Positions 1-8,562 of a DNA stretch of 64,000 nucleotides are shown here, one piece after another; position 1 is the stretch's first letter, and each line of letters opens with the position of its first letter. The DNA is from Anaerozeibacter quisquiliarum (GTDB lineage Bacteria > Bacillota > Clostridia > Christensenellales > Aristaeellaceae), in the NCBI GenBank assembly GCA_051162045.1, contig JBISDI010000010.1. One strand, given 5' to 3'. A model generated the notes under the pieces. It had not been told where the DNA came from and searched no databases. It saw nothing but the letters and a program-made list of their open reading frames with translations. The position numbers were made by a program, and so were the translations under genes.

Positions 1-669
1 TACGGCGACGGTTGCTTCCACGGCCCGGGCCGCAAACACCGCTTCGCCGCCGTCGACGGCCGCCGCTACCTGTTGGCCCATCACGCCCTCTTGGGCGGGG
101 AGGTGATCTTCGCGGAGATGATCGAGCCGTCTAAAGCACCGCAAACCCTCGGCGTCGATGTCGAGGGCCGCATGTGGCTGCGCCGTAACGCCAAGGCCTA
201 CGAGGAGCCGAGCCCCGTGTTCCTGCTCCATTCCGGCGGGATCTCCGGCCTGCCCGGTTTTGTCTATTTCGACGACAGCGTCATGAGAATCACCGGGCCG
301 ACGACCGCAGGCTTCTCCGTCGCCAACAGGCGCGACCTCTATGAACTGACCCTCAGCGAGCAAAACGGCGTCATCTGGGCCCGGCTTTCCGACCTGCTCT
401 ACAGCGACGCCGACGCCGCCCCGACGCTCAAAGGAGGCGCGGCTGAGTTGACGATCGGCGACGCGGGCTACGACGAGTGGCTGAAGGTCGATGCGGACGC
501 TGTGCTCAGCTTCGAAAAACCCGACCAAGGCCGTATACTCGTCGTAAGAGCGGACGGCACTTTCATGTACGACAGCATAACCGACAGCGGCGAGGTCTTT
601 GTGCCCGCCGACTGCTTCGTGGCCGCGGCCGGCGAGCCGGGCGACATCTTCACGGTGCGGGCGCGCTAA
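1..669 (+). CDS. Hypothetical protein, 5' end outside the window
   Basis: The frame is open from base 1 to a TAA at 667-669, giving at least 222 residues, so the true start lies upstream. I do not recognise the family. The visible part is acidic, without membrane segments or Cys clusters, and looks like a soluble beta-rich C-terminal domain (alternating short hydrophobic stretches, many Gly and Asp). It is followed by a hairpin terminator at 721-755 and faces the convergent MFS gene. It could be the accessory domain of a longer enzyme; nothing visible decides this. Confidence 0.55.
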   Translation, partial: YGDGCFHGPGRKHRFAAVDGRRYLLAHHALLGGEVIFAEMIEPSKAPQTLGVDVEGRMWLRRNAKAYEEPSPVFLLHSGGISGLPGFVYFDDSVMRITGPTTAGFSVANRRDLYELTLSEQNGVIWARLSDLLYSDADAAPTLKGGAAELTIGDAGYDEWLKVDADAVLSFEKPDQGRILVVRADGTFMYDSITDSGEVFVPADCFVAAAGEPGDIFTVRAR

Positions 670-720
670 CTCAAGCAAACGGAGGGGACAGAGCAAGCCG
701 GACCTGTCCGGCAACACCAA

Positions 721-755
721 GGGGCTGCAGCGTTAAGAAACGGCGTTGCGGCCCC
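721..755. terminator. Hairpin terminator between convergent genes
   Basis: Arms 721-732 (GGGGCTGCAGCG) and 744-755 (CGTTGCGGCCCC) pair over 12 bases with two G-T pairs and are followed by GCTTTA. It sits between a plus-strand gene ending at 669 and a minus-strand gene ending at 798, so it may serve both. The same GGGGCTG..GCG stem type recurs at 6437-6469 and 16856-16895. Confidence 0.65.
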
Positions 756-797
756 GCTTTATGGACCGGGGACGTTTCTCGCAGGGGGACCCATTGA

Positions 798-1946
798 TTA
801 GACTTGGTTTGCTTTGCGCAGGTAGTACGGCCCGAAGCCGAGCAGCGCGCTCAGGCACACGGCCGCGGCATACCAGAAGCCGGCGCCCGTGCCGTAGGCC
901 CCTGCGATCCACGCGCCCAGCAGGTTGCCGGCCACGCGCGCCGCGCCGTAGCCGGCCACCGCCACGAGCGCCTGCCCGCGCGCGCGCAGTTCCTCGGGCA
1001 CCGCCTGCGACACCCGCTTGGCCATGGCGAAGGACAGCACGATGAACCCACCGGCGTGCAGCAGCTGGCCGATGAGCGCCCAAAAGACGCCGGGCAGCGC
1101 GGCCAACAGCGCCCAGCGCAGCGTGAGCACGCCCGCAGAGCACAGCAGCAGCCGCTCCGCGCCCAGCCGCGCGTACAGCCGGTCGCCCTTGCCCAGGAAC
1201 GGCAGTTCGCTAAGCGTCCCGATCAGGTAGGCGTAGCCGAGCAGGCGTTTGTTGCCGCCGGGCAAGGCGGTGAAGTACAGCGGGAAAAATGAGAAGTAAT
1301 ACCCCATCGTCAATTGAAGCAGTATGAACAGCGAGAGCAGTCCCTTCATGCCGGGCAGTGCCCAGAAAGCCCTGAGCGGCAAAGTATGGCCCGGGCGCTG
1401 GCGGCCGGGCAGAAAGGGCAGCAGTTGCGCGGCCGCGGCGACCAGCATCATCATCGCGCAAGTCGCGAGCGGAAAGGCGCGCACGCGCGATTCGAGCAGG
1501 TAGCCGAACAGAAGCGAGCCCAGCGCGAACGCCAGGCTGGCGCTCATGCGCAGCGGTCCGAACGGGCGGCGGCCGAGCGCCTCCAAAATGATCGAGTCGC
1601 CCATCGGCTGCAGCGCCGGGAAGCACAGATTGAACAGCCCCAGCGACAAAAGCAGCCAGGGCAACCCGGCCGCGCCGCCCATCAGCCCCATCGACAGGGC
1701 CGAGAGCAGCGCGGCCGCTTGCAGCGTGCGCGCGCGGTTTCGGCTGCGGTCGGAGAGACCGCCCCAGGCGAGCAGCGCAAAGACGGCGCACACCGGCAGC
1801 GCCGATTGGATCAGTCCGATCTGGCGCGCGTCCAGGCCCACGGCATTGAGGTACAGCGCCGCGTAGCCCTGATAGAGCGCGTTCGATATATAGTACGCCG
1901 CGAGGAACGCGGCGTAGCGCCAGGGATAAGAGATTGCCATGCGCAT
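798..1946 (-). CDS. MFS transporter, 12-TM
   Basis: A 382-residue polytopic protein with about 12 hydrophobic segments and the A-loop type motif GGLSDRSRNRARTLQ after TM2, typical of the major facilitator superfamily. Length and the weak inter-domain loop resemble the MFS_1-like/nucleoside-proton symporter group (PPP/LacY-like), but the substrate cannot be read from sequence. The first ATG (1944-1946) has no clear Shine-Dalgarno; a second ATG two codons in is equally possible. It is transcribed alone, divergently from the Cof-hprK operon, and ends against a shared terminator. Confidence 0.85.
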   Translation of the reverse strand: MRMAISYPWRYAAFLAAYYISNALYQGYAALYLNAVGLDARQIGLIQSALPVCAVFALLAWGGLSDRSRNRARTLQAAALLSALSMGLMGGAAGLPWLLLSLGLFNLCFPALQPMGDSIILEALGRRPFGPLRMSASLAFALGSLLFGYLLESRVRAFPLATCAMMMLVAAAAQLLPFLPGRQRPGHTLPLRAFWALPGMKGLLSLFILLQLTMGYYFSFFPLYFTALPGGNKRLLGYAYLIGTLSELPFLGKGDRLYARLGAERLLLCSAGVLTLRWALLAALPGVFWALIGQLLHAGGFIVLSFAMAKRVSQAVPEELRARGQALVAVAGYGAARVAGNLLGAWIAGAYGTGAGFWYAAAVCLSALLGFGPYYLRKANQV

Positions 1947-1983
1947 ATTGTGCCATGGTTTGCAAAATTCAACCGTTTCTCAT

Positions 1984-2012
1984 TTGATTTGGCCGCGCGT
2001 TTGCGCTATAAT
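1984..2012 (+). promoter_or_regulatory. Sigma-A-type promoter of the Cof-hprK-glk operon
   Basis: -35 TTGATT (1984-1989), 17-base spacer, -10 TATAAT (2007-2012). It lies about 100 bases before the Cof phosphatase start, with a short palindromic element (2039-2078) in the leader. Confidence 0.75.
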
Positions 2013-2038
2013 GCAAGTAAATATGGCAGGTAAGCGCT

Positions 2039-2078
2039 GATTGATTCGGGCGTCCGCCAGAGGGCGTCGGAATCAATC
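2039..2078. repeat. Short palindromic element, family member A
   Basis: Outer arms GATTGATTC (2039-2047) and GAATCAATC (2070-2078) are perfect inverted repeats around GGGCGTC/GGCGTC sequence. The ends match the outer ends of the larger palindromes near 13314-13443 and 45515-45652 (TTGATTCGGGCG type), so this looks like a minimal copy. It lies in the transcribed leader of the Cof-hprK operon. Confidence 0.6.
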
Positions 2079-2108
2079 GGCGGTTATCCGGATACAGAGG
2101 GATAGACG

Positions 2109-2945
2109 ATGGCCATCCGAATGATTGCGACCGACCTGGACGGCACGCTGCTCACCCCCGACGGGCGCGTCAGCGAGCGTACCGAGGCGGCGCTCAAGGC
2201 GGCGATGGAACAGGGCGCGCTGGTGGTGCTGAATTCCGGCCGCATGCCCGGTTCCATGACCGAATTTGCCGTTAAGTTAAACGTAAACGCGCCCATGATC
2301 TGCTACAACGGCGCGCTGACCTACGACCGCGCGCAGGCCCGTCCGGTCGCGGAAACCATGCTCGACCGCGACACCGCGCGCGCGCTCAGCCGCGCGATCG
2401 AGGAGATGGGGCAGTACGTACAGGGCTTCTGGGGCCGGGACTTCTACTGCGAGCGCTACACCGAGCAGACGCGCGCCTACGAGCAAAAGTGCGCCGTGCG
2501 CGGCCGGGAAGCCGGGTCGCCGCTCAGTGAGTTCATCCCGGGCGGGGTGTACAAGCTGCTGATGATCGTAAAGGCCGGCGAGATCGGCCGCTTTTTGCCC
2601 TCGCTGCGCGCGCGCTTTGACGACCGGGTGGAGTTCATGGCGTCGAACACCAGCTTTCTGGAATGCGTGGCCAAGGGCGTGAACAAGGGCGCGGCGCTCA
2701 GGGCGCTGGGCGCGGCGCGCGGCATCGCGCCGAGCGAGATCATGGCTTTTGGCGACGAGCAGAACGACCTGGTCATGCTCAGGCAGGTGGGGCACGGCTA
2801 CGCCATGGCCAACGCCGACGAGCACATCCGCCGCCAGGTGAAGTATGTCGCCCCGTCCAACGCCGAGGACGGCGTGGCGCAGGTGGTGGAGCGCTGCCTG
2901 GCCGAGGGACTGATCGAATCTCCGAGGGAAGGGATCAAGACATGA
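2109..2945 (+). CDS. Cof-type HAD-IIB family hydrolase
   Basis: 278 residues. HAD motif I is DLDGT with nucleophile D9 and acid D11; motif II Ser/Thr region follows SGRM; motif IV is GDEQND near residue 218. The insert between motifs II and III is of the C2B cap type, which places it with Cof/YidA phosphatases acting on small phosphorylated metabolites such as sugar phosphates. Its stop overlaps the hprK start (ATGA), so it is the first gene of the operon with HPr kinase and glucokinase. That suggests a sugar-phosphate housekeeping role, but the exact substrate is not determinable. Confidence 0.9.
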   Translation: MAIRMIATDLDGTLLTPDGRVSERTEAALKAAMEQGALVVLNSGRMPGSMTEFAVKLNVNAPMICYNGALTYDRAQARPVAETMLDRDTARALSRAIEEMGQYVQGFWGRDFYCERYTEQTRAYEQKCAVRGREAGSPLSEFIPGGVYKLLMIVKAGEIGRFLPSLRARFDDRVEFMASNTSFLECVAKGVNKGAALRALGAARGIAPSEIMAFGDEQNDLVMLRQVGHGYAMANADEHIRRQVKYVAPSNAEDGVAQVVERCLAEGLIESPREGIKT

Positions 2946-3883
2946 TCCGCGAGGCTGATTTTGTCCGGGCGCTGGGGCTTACGGTGCTTCTGCCCGGGCG
3001 CACCGACGAGCTCGACATCCTGTCGAGCGACATCAACCGCCCGGGCCTTCCGCTATCGGGCTACTACGACCACTTCTCCTACCGCCGTCCGCAGGTGTTT
3101 GGCATGGCGGAGCAGGCCTACATGGACTCGCTGCCCGAAAAAGTGCTGCGCGAGCGGCTAAAGACCTTTTTCGGGTTCGACATCCCCTGCGTCATCGTGA
3201 CCCATGGGATGGACTGCAACAGCGTGCTGCTCGAGACGGCGCGCGCGGGCGGCGTGCCGGTGTACGCCACCGAAAATGAGGCCACGCTGCTCGTGGTTCG
3301 GCTGATTAACTACCTGAACCATGTGCTCGCCCCCTGCATCACCCAGCACGGCGTGCTGATCGACGTGTTTGGCAGCGGCATCCTGATTACCGGAGACAGC
3401 GGCGTGGGCAAGAGCGAGACCGCGCTCGAACTGATTAAGCGCGGGCATCGGTTGGTGGCCGACGACGTGGTGCAACTCAAGCGCGTCACCCGCGACCGGC
3501 TGGTCGGCGAAGCGCCCGAGATGATCAAGCACTTCATGGAGATCCGGGGCGTGGGCATCATCGACATCGCCACGATGTACGGCATCGGTTCGGTGATCGA
3601 CTCGAAGTCGATCGACCTGGTGGTGCACTTTGAGCTCTGGAAGTCCGACGTGGAGTACGACCGGCTGGGGCTCGACGATCAATGCACCGAGATTCTGGGC
3701 GTGTGCGTGCCCAAGCTGCTGATCCCCATCCGGCCCGGGCGGAACCTGGCGGTGGTGCTCGAGGTGGCGGCGCGCAACTTCCGCCTGAAGCAGAGCGGCT
3801 ACAACGCCGCGAGGACGCTGGACGAACGGCTGCGCGAGCGCACGCTGAGCGCCGCCGCGGAGGGAGGCGACGAGGTATGGTGA
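2942..3883 (+). CDS. hprK: HPr kinase/phosphorylase
   Basis: 313 residues, the usual length. The N-terminal domain is followed by the P-loop GDSGVGKS (about residues 151-158), the LVADD segment and the family signature EIRGVGIIDIATMYG. HprK phosphorylates and dephosphorylates HPr on Ser46 and is the sensor of carbon catabolite control in Firmicutes. The start ATG (2942) overlaps the upstream TGA, and the 3' end overlaps the glucokinase start by 7 bases, so the three genes are translationally coupled. The more distal frame start in the upstream gene has no ribosome site and was rejected. Confidence 0.97.
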   Translation: MIREADFVRALGLTVLLPGRTDELDILSSDINRPGLPLSGYYDHFSYRRPQVFGMAEQAYMDSLPEKVLRERLKTFFGFDIPCVIVTHGMDCNSVLLETARAGGVPVYATENEATLLVVRLINYLNHVLAPCITQHGVLIDVFGSGILITGDSGVGKSETALELIKRGHRLVADDVVQLKRVTRDRLVGEAPEMIKHFMEIRGVGIIDIATMYGIGSVIDSKSIDLVVHFELWKSDVEYDRLGLDDQCTEILGVCVPKLLIPIRPGRNLAVVLEVAARNFRLKQSGYNAARTLDERLRERTLSAAAEGGDEVW

Positions 3884-4854
3884 CGTTGGGCATCGACCTG
3901 GGCGGCACCGGCATCAAGGCCGGCGTGGTGGACGAAGACGGGCATTTGATCGTCAAGGACAGATGCCCGACGCGCCCGGAACGCGGGCACGAGGCGGTCA
4001 TTTGGGATATGGCCGCGCTGTCGCGTCGGGTGGTGGAGGCGGCCGGGCTTAAAATGGGGGACATCTCCGGCGTGGGCGTGGGCATTCCGGGCGTGGAGGA
4101 CGCCGCGCGCGGCATCGTGCCCTTCTGCACGAATCTGGGTTGGCACGAGGTGCCCCTGACAGCGATGTTGGGCGGGCTGCTCGGCTTGCCCGTCAAGGTG
4201 GGCAACGACGCCACCGTCGCGGCGCTGGCCGAGGCGGTCGCGGGCGTCAGCCGTATGACGCGCAGCTCGGTGCTGGTGACGCTGGGCACCGGCGTGGGCG
4301 GCGGCGTGATCCTGGACGGCCGGCCGTTCGTGGGCGCGCATGGGGTGGCGACCGAGATCGGCCACCTGATCGTCAAGTTCGACGGGGTGATGTGCACCTG
4401 CGGCAACCGGGGCTGCTGGGAGCGCTACGCCAGCGCCAGCGCGCTGATCCGCGAGGGGTGCGCGGCCGCGGAGGCGAACCCTGCGGGGGGGATCGCCCTG
4501 GCATGCGGCGGGCAGCCGGATATGATTAGCGCCAAGCTGGTGATCGACGTCGCGCGGGGCGGCGATCCCGATGCCATGCGCATATTCGAGGACTATGTGT
4601 TCTGGGTAACGGTGGGGCTGGCGAACCTAATCAATATCTACGACCCCGAGGTGATCGCGCTGGGCGGCGGGGTGTCGGCGGCGGGAACGTTCCTGTTGGA
4701 CGCGGTCAGGAAGAAGCTGCCCGAGCTGGTATTTTTCAAGGCCATGCCCTACGCGCGGGTGGAGCTGGCTGTGCTGGGCAACGACGCCGGCATCATCGGC
4801 GCGGCGATGCTGTCGAGAATTCACGCGAATCCGGCCGCGGCCGGATTCGCGTAA
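3877..4854 (+). CDS. glk: ROK family glucokinase
   Basis: 325 residues. The N-terminal ATP site is GIDLGGTGIKAGVV, the catalytic segment is GNDATVAALAEA, then LGTGVGGG and the ROK zinc motif with C173, C175 and C180 followed by WERYAS. These features fit Firmicutes-type glucokinases that phosphorylate glucose at C6. The ATG at 3877 is preceded by GGAGG (3863-3867) inside hprK and overlaps it by 7 bases. Coupling with hprK links glucose phosphorylation and catabolite control. The last ten codons form a perfect 30-base palindrome. Confidence 0.93.
   Translation: MVTLGIDLGGTGIKAGVVDEDGHLIVKDRCPTRPERGHEAVIWDMAALSRRVVEAAGLKMGDISGVGVGIPGVEDAARGIVPFCTNLGWHEVPLTAMLGGLLGLPVKVGNDATVAALAEAVAGVSRMTRSSVLVTLGTGVGGGVILDGRPFVGAHGVATEIGHLIVKFDGVMCTCGNRGCWERYASASALIREGCAAAEANPAGGIALACGGQPDMISAKLVIDVARGGDPDAMRIFEDYVFWVTVGLANLINIYDPEVIALGGGVSAAGTFLLDAVRKKLPELVFFKAMPYARVELAVLGNDAGIIGAAMLSRIHANPAAAGFA
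4823..4852. repeat. Perfect 30-base palindrome spanning the glk stop
   Basis: Arms 4823-4837 and 4838-4852 are exact reverse complements with no loop. The sequence encodes the last residues of glucokinase (HANPAAAGFA) and touches the stop codon. No T-run follows, so it is not a standard terminator, although in RNA it would form a very stable hairpin between glk and the next gene. Confidence 0.7.
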
Positions 4855-4896
4855 CCGCCCAGGGATTTTCGGGCGGTATTGAGGAGGAATTTTTCC

Positions 4897-6408
4897 ATGA
4901 AAAGAAGTGCGGCATTGCTGGGCGCGGCGCTGATCGCGCTTTCCCCGCTGACGGCGTTTGCGCAGGATGTTGACTTTGAGCACCTGCCGCTTTCCGAGCT
5001 CAAGCAGATCGTCGCCGAGGCGGAAGCCGCCATCGCGCGCAACCACACCGTGTCGTTCGAGGTGTCGAACAAGCTGTGCGAGCTGACCAAGCTGAGCATT
5101 CTCGATCGGCTGCCGGGCGAGCCCAATTGGGGCTGGTTCGACTGGACGTACGCGCGCGAATGGGATCGGCTGACGGTGACCACCAGCGTCACGCTGTCGG
5201 GCAGGCAGGAGCAGCCGGTCAGCGCGATTTACCGAGACGAGGGCGGCGGCGCGTACACGCTGACCTTCCTCAAGGTGGGCGAGGACGTGCTGGTCGACGA
5301 GCAAGCCGACACGGCCGCGCCCGATTCCGATGCGCCCGAAGCCGATGAGCCGGGCGACGTGGAGGGAGAACCGATTGAGGCTGCGGCCGGCAGGGGAGAG
5401 GACGCGCATTCGATGGGCATGCCGATCGATCCGACCGCCACGCCGGTGCCGACGCCCGACCCCACGCCCGAACAGGCGCCTGAGGCGCAGCCGGACATCG
5501 TCGCCGACGACGTCGAGGTCGTCGCGCAGGTAGGCAGCAAGGGCGACCTGGTCAAGGAAGTGCAGGGTTACCTGATCGCGCTGGGTTATCTCAGCGGCGG
5601 CAACGACGGCCTGTTCGGCCAGGCGACGCAGGACGCGCTCAAGACCTACCAGTCCGACCGCGCGATGACGATCACCGGACAGGTGACCGAATACGTGCGC
5701 AGGCGGCTGGCAGCCGACGCGCAGGCCGGCGGCGGAATCGATGCGCAGCCGCCGTCCGACCCCGGTCGGGTGCTGGCGCAGTTGGCCAGCAAGGGCGACC
5801 AGGTCAAGGACATCCAATCGCGGCTGATCGCGCTGGGGTTCCTGGAAGGCGGAGCCGACGGGCGCTACGGCGAGGGCACCGAGCGCGCGGTCAAGGCGTT
5901 CGAGGCGGCGCAGGACATGCCTCAAACCGGCGTGGTCACGCAAAGGGTCTACGACGAGATGCGGCGGCTGACCCGGCCGGATAAGATCGCCGATCTCGGT
6001 ACGTTCCTATTGCTGTTCAACGCCGCCGAGCAGGTGGGCGGCGCTCAGGCGCAGCTGGCCGTGGAAGCGCCCTCGGGCGGCGGCTCGGTGAGCGCGGTGA
6101 TCGACCAACACGCGGACATCACGCTGGAGCTGAACGACGAGGGCGGCATCCTGACGATCACGGTGACCGGCAGGCTGGACGGCTTTGCCGAGGCCGAAAC
6201 CTCGGTGTTGAACGCGTTCATATCGACGCTGACCGGCGTCGGCGCGGCAAATTCGGTGGCCGAGGGCAAGCTGATGCTCAGGGAGATCGGCGCGTACAAG
6301 GACGCGCTGCTGGAAAGCGGCATAGGCACTTGCCTGGACGGCGACGTGCGCTACACCTGGCAAGCCGAGGACGGCGGCGCGCAGCTGTCGGTGCGCCTGG
6401 AGGGATAG
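4897..6408 (+). CDS. Exported protein with two peptidoglycan-binding domains
   Basis: 503 residues starting at the ATG preceded by GAGGAGGAA; an in-frame TTG at 4879 was rejected because it lies upstream of that site. A signal peptide (KRSAALLGAALIALSPLTAFAQ) precedes an N-terminal domain, a Pro/Glu/Asp-rich linker (about 130-200), and two PG_binding_1 modules (about 206-270 and 290-355, each with a GYL/GFL..G..DG.FG core). The C-terminal 140 residues are of unknown type. It is probably a secreted wall-associated protein. It may be read through from glk or have its own start after the palindrome. Confidence 0.82.
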   Translation: MKRSAALLGAALIALSPLTAFAQDVDFEHLPLSELKQIVAEAEAAIARNHTVSFEVSNKLCELTKLSILDRLPGEPNWGWFDWTYAREWDRLTVTTSVTLSGRQEQPVSAIYRDEGGGAYTLTFLKVGEDVLVDEQADTAAPDSDAPEADEPGDVEGEPIEAAAGRGEDAHSMGMPIDPTATPVPTPDPTPEQAPEAQPDIVADDVEVVAQVGSKGDLVKEVQGYLIALGYLSGGNDGLFGQATQDALKTYQSDRAMTITGQVTEYVRRRLAADAQAGGGIDAQPPSDPGRVLAQLASKGDQVKDIQSRLIALGFLEGGADGRYGEGTERAVKAFEAAQDMPQTGVVTQRVYDEMRRLTRPDKIADLGTFLLLFNAAEQVGGAQAQLAVEAPSGGGSVSAVIDQHADITLELNDEGGILTITVTGRLDGFAEAETSVLNAFISTLTGVGAANSVAEGKLMLREIGAYKDALLESGIGTCLDGDVRYTWQAEDGGAQLSVRLEG

Positions 6409-6436
6409 GCGCAGCCGGCGTTTGCTGAATATGCGA

Positions 6437-6469
6437 GGGCTGTATCGCCAATAAAAGGCGCTACAGCCC
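6437..6469. terminator. Hairpin terminator between convergent genes
   Basis: Arms 6437-6449 and 6457-6469 pair over 13 bases with one mismatch, loop AATAAAA, followed by CGCTTCAT. Convergent genes end at 6408 (+) and 6502 (-). Confidence 0.7.
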
Positions 6470-6501
6470 CGCTTCATAAAACGCTCCGGCCCGTATCCGT
6501 C

Positions 6502-7527
6502 CTACGATTCGCCCATCCGAATCAATATCTTCCCGCGCTTCCTATAGCTGACGTCGGTAAAGACCTGTCCGATCTCGCTGAGCGGCACCACGTCGGTGAT
6601 GATGTCGTCCATGACCACGCGCCGCTGCGCCAGCAGGCGCACCGCGCGCGCGAAGGTGTAGGGGTTGATGAACGACGAGGTGATCGTAAGCTCGCGGTTA
6701 AACACCTCAAACGTCTTGAGCGGGATCTCGGTCTCGGGCGCGACCAGCCCGAACAGCAGCACCGTCGCGGTCTTGCCCGCGCACTCGATCGCCTGCTTCT
6801 GCGTGAAGGGCGTGCCCGCCGCCTCGATCACGCAGTCCACGTTCTCGCACGCCTCGCCAAGCGCCGTGCGCAGGTCCTGCGCCGCCGGGTCGATCACGAG
6901 GTCGGCCCCGAGCTTTAGCGCCAGCGCGCGCTTTTCCGCCACCAGCTCGCTCACGATGATCTTGCCCGCGCCGCTCATGCGCGCCAGCTGCAGCATCATA
7001 AGCCCGATCGGACCCGCGCCGATCACCAGTACGTTGGCGCCCGCGCGGATGCGCGAAAGGTCGATGCCGTTGACGCAGCAGGACAGCGTCTCGCACTGCG
7101 AGCCGGCCTCAAAGCCCAGCGAATCGGGCAAATGGTACACCTGCTTTTCCGGCACCACGACGTATTCCGCGAACCCGCCCGGGTAGCTGGTGCCGTAGCC
7201 CTTCATGTGTGTGCAGAAATGCGCCTTGCCGTTCTTGCAGAAGTAGCACTCGCCGCACACGTCGTTGGGGTCGGCCGACACGCGGTCGCCGGGGACAAAC
7301 GCGGTTACCTGCGCGCCCACCGCGTCCACCACGCCCGAAAACTCGTGGCCGATGACCGTGCCCTCGGGCACCGGCGCGGCCCCGCCGTCGCCGTGGTAGA
7401 TGTGCAGGTCAGTGCCGCACACGCCGCAATACCGGATCTTGATGCGCACGTCGCGCGCGCCGCATTCGGGCATGGGTACGTCCGTTACGCGCACGTCGTT
7501 TTTTCCGTAGTAGACAGCAGCCTTCAT
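6502..7527 (-). CDS. Zinc-dependent medium-chain alcohol/polyol dehydrogenase
   Basis: 341 residues. Catalytic zinc ligands C37 and H61-E62, structural zinc cysteines C91, C94, C97 and C105, and the nucleotide motif VIGAGPIGLM define the zinc MDR family near sorbitol, threonine and L-idonate dehydrogenases. The start is the ATG at 7525-7527, placed after AGAGGG; the upstream TTG (7545) lies before it. It is the last gene of the sugar island, 21 bases after the permease. With the SDR gene at the other end it suggests oxidation of a polyol or keto-acid sugar, but the substrate is not readable. Confidence 0.9.
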   Translation of the reverse strand: MKAAVYYGKNDVRVTDVPMPECGARDVRIKIRYCGVCGTDLHIYHGDGGAAPVPEGTVIGHEFSGVVDAVGAQVTAFVPGDRVSADPNDVCGECYFCKNGKAHFCTHMKGYGTSYPGGFAEYVVVPEKQVYHLPDSLGFEAGSQCETLSCCVNGIDLSRIRAGANVLVIGAGPIGLMMLQLARMSGAGKIIVSELVAEKRALALKLGADLVIDPAAQDLRTALGEACENVDCVIEAAGTPFTQKQAIECAGKTATVLLFGLVAPETEIPLKTFEVFNRELTITSSFINPYTFARAVRLLAQRRVVMDDIITDVVPLSEIGQVFTDVSYRKRGKILIRMGES

Positions 7528-7548
7528 AGAACAACCCTCTTTCAAGTA

Positions 7549-8424
7549 TTAACCCTTCACCGCGCCCATCGTAAGGCCCTTGACCAGCGACTTCTGCGTC
7601 ATCCAGCCCAGCAGGATGGCCGGCAGCACGCACAGCGTGGACGAGGCTGACAGCTGTGCGGTGAACTGGCCCTGCTGCTCGCGGAAGCGCGACATGTACA
7701 CCGGCAAGGTGGCGGTCTGGTTGGTCGTCAGCGTGTAGGCCAAGAAGAACTCGTTCCATACGAACACCGCCACCAGCAGGCCCGCGCTGAAGATGCCCAT
7801 ACGCGCCAGCGGCAGCACCACGTGCCCGATCTGCTGCAGGCGTGTGCAGCCGTCGATCTCCGACGCCTCGATCAGCGAGCCGGGGATGTCGGCCAGGAAC
7901 GAGTGCACCATCCAGATCACCAGCGGCGTGTGGAAGCCCACGTACAGGATCAAGAGGCCGATGTTGCTCTTCATCAGCCCGACCGCGTTGTACAGCAAAT
8001 ACAGCGGCACCAGGATCGCGACCGGCGGCAGCAGGATCGTGGTGATGAACCACAGGTGGAGCTTACTGTTGGTGCCGCGCCGCTTGAACCGGCCGAACTG
8101 CACCGCGAACGCGGCCGGCACGCCGATCAGCATGCACAGCACGGTCGAAGCCACCACCTGGAACAGCGAATTGTTCAGGTAACGGTACATGTTCGAGTCG
8201 GCGAAGATCTTTTTGTAGGTTTCAAACGTGGGCGTAAAGAACAGCCTCGGGTGGATGGCCTGGATTTCGGTCTTCATGCCGGTCAGAAACATGTAGAGAA
8301 TGGGGAAGAAGTACAAAAACCCGATGACGTAGGCGACCGCGGTCAAGCCTGCGTTTTTACAGATCCGCCTGCGCGACAGCCTGCGTCGCGCGGCCTCCCG
8401 GGCGCTGATTTGTGGCACAGTCAT
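7549..8424 (-). CDS. Carbohydrate ABC transporter permease, MalG type
   Basis: 291 residues with about six membrane segments and the EAA loop EASEIDGCTRLQQIGHVVLP that contacts the ATPase. The start codon at 8422-8424 follows GGAGGG; a longer frame (to 8541) begins inside the palindromic element and was rejected. It belongs to the CUT1-type group of sugar permeases, pairing with the MalF-type gene upstream. A 138-base gap with an imperfect palindrome separates the two permease genes. Confidence 0.93.
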   Translation of the reverse strand: MTVPQISAREAARRRLSRRRICKNAGLTAVAYVIGFLYFFPILYMFLTGMKTEIQAIHPRLFFTPTFETYKKIFADSNMYRYLNNSLFQVVASTVLCMLIGVPAAFAVQFGRFKRRGTNSKLHLWFITTILLPPVAILVPLYLLYNAVGLMKSNIGLLILYVGFHTPLVIWMVHSFLADIPGSLIEASEIDGCTRLQQIGHVVLPLARMGIFSAGLLVAVFVWNEFFLAYTLTTNQTATLPVYMSRFREQQGQFTAQLSASSTLCVLPAILLGWMTQKSLVKGLTMGAVKG

Positions 8425-8447
8425 CGCGTGCCCTCCTTTCGCGACTG

Positions 8448-8560
8448 ATACCAATTCCGAACATGAATCCGTCGTCGTGCCGGATCTTTTTTCGCTCCGG
8501 CTCCTTGCATGGCGAAAAAACCCTCGCCGCTTTGGACGCATGATTGTCCTTCATTGGTAT
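8448..8560. repeat. Imperfect palindromic element, family member E
   Basis: Ends ATACCAAT (8448-8455) and ATTGGTAT (8553-8560) are exact inverted repeats. The interior has CGGATCTTTTTTCGCTCCGG and GGCTCCTTGC segments that resemble the 26666-26826 element (GCGGATCTTTTTCCGCC, CGGCTCCTTGCCGGACGA). It occupies almost all of the space between the two permease genes. Confidence 0.5.
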
Positions 8561-8562
8561 GA

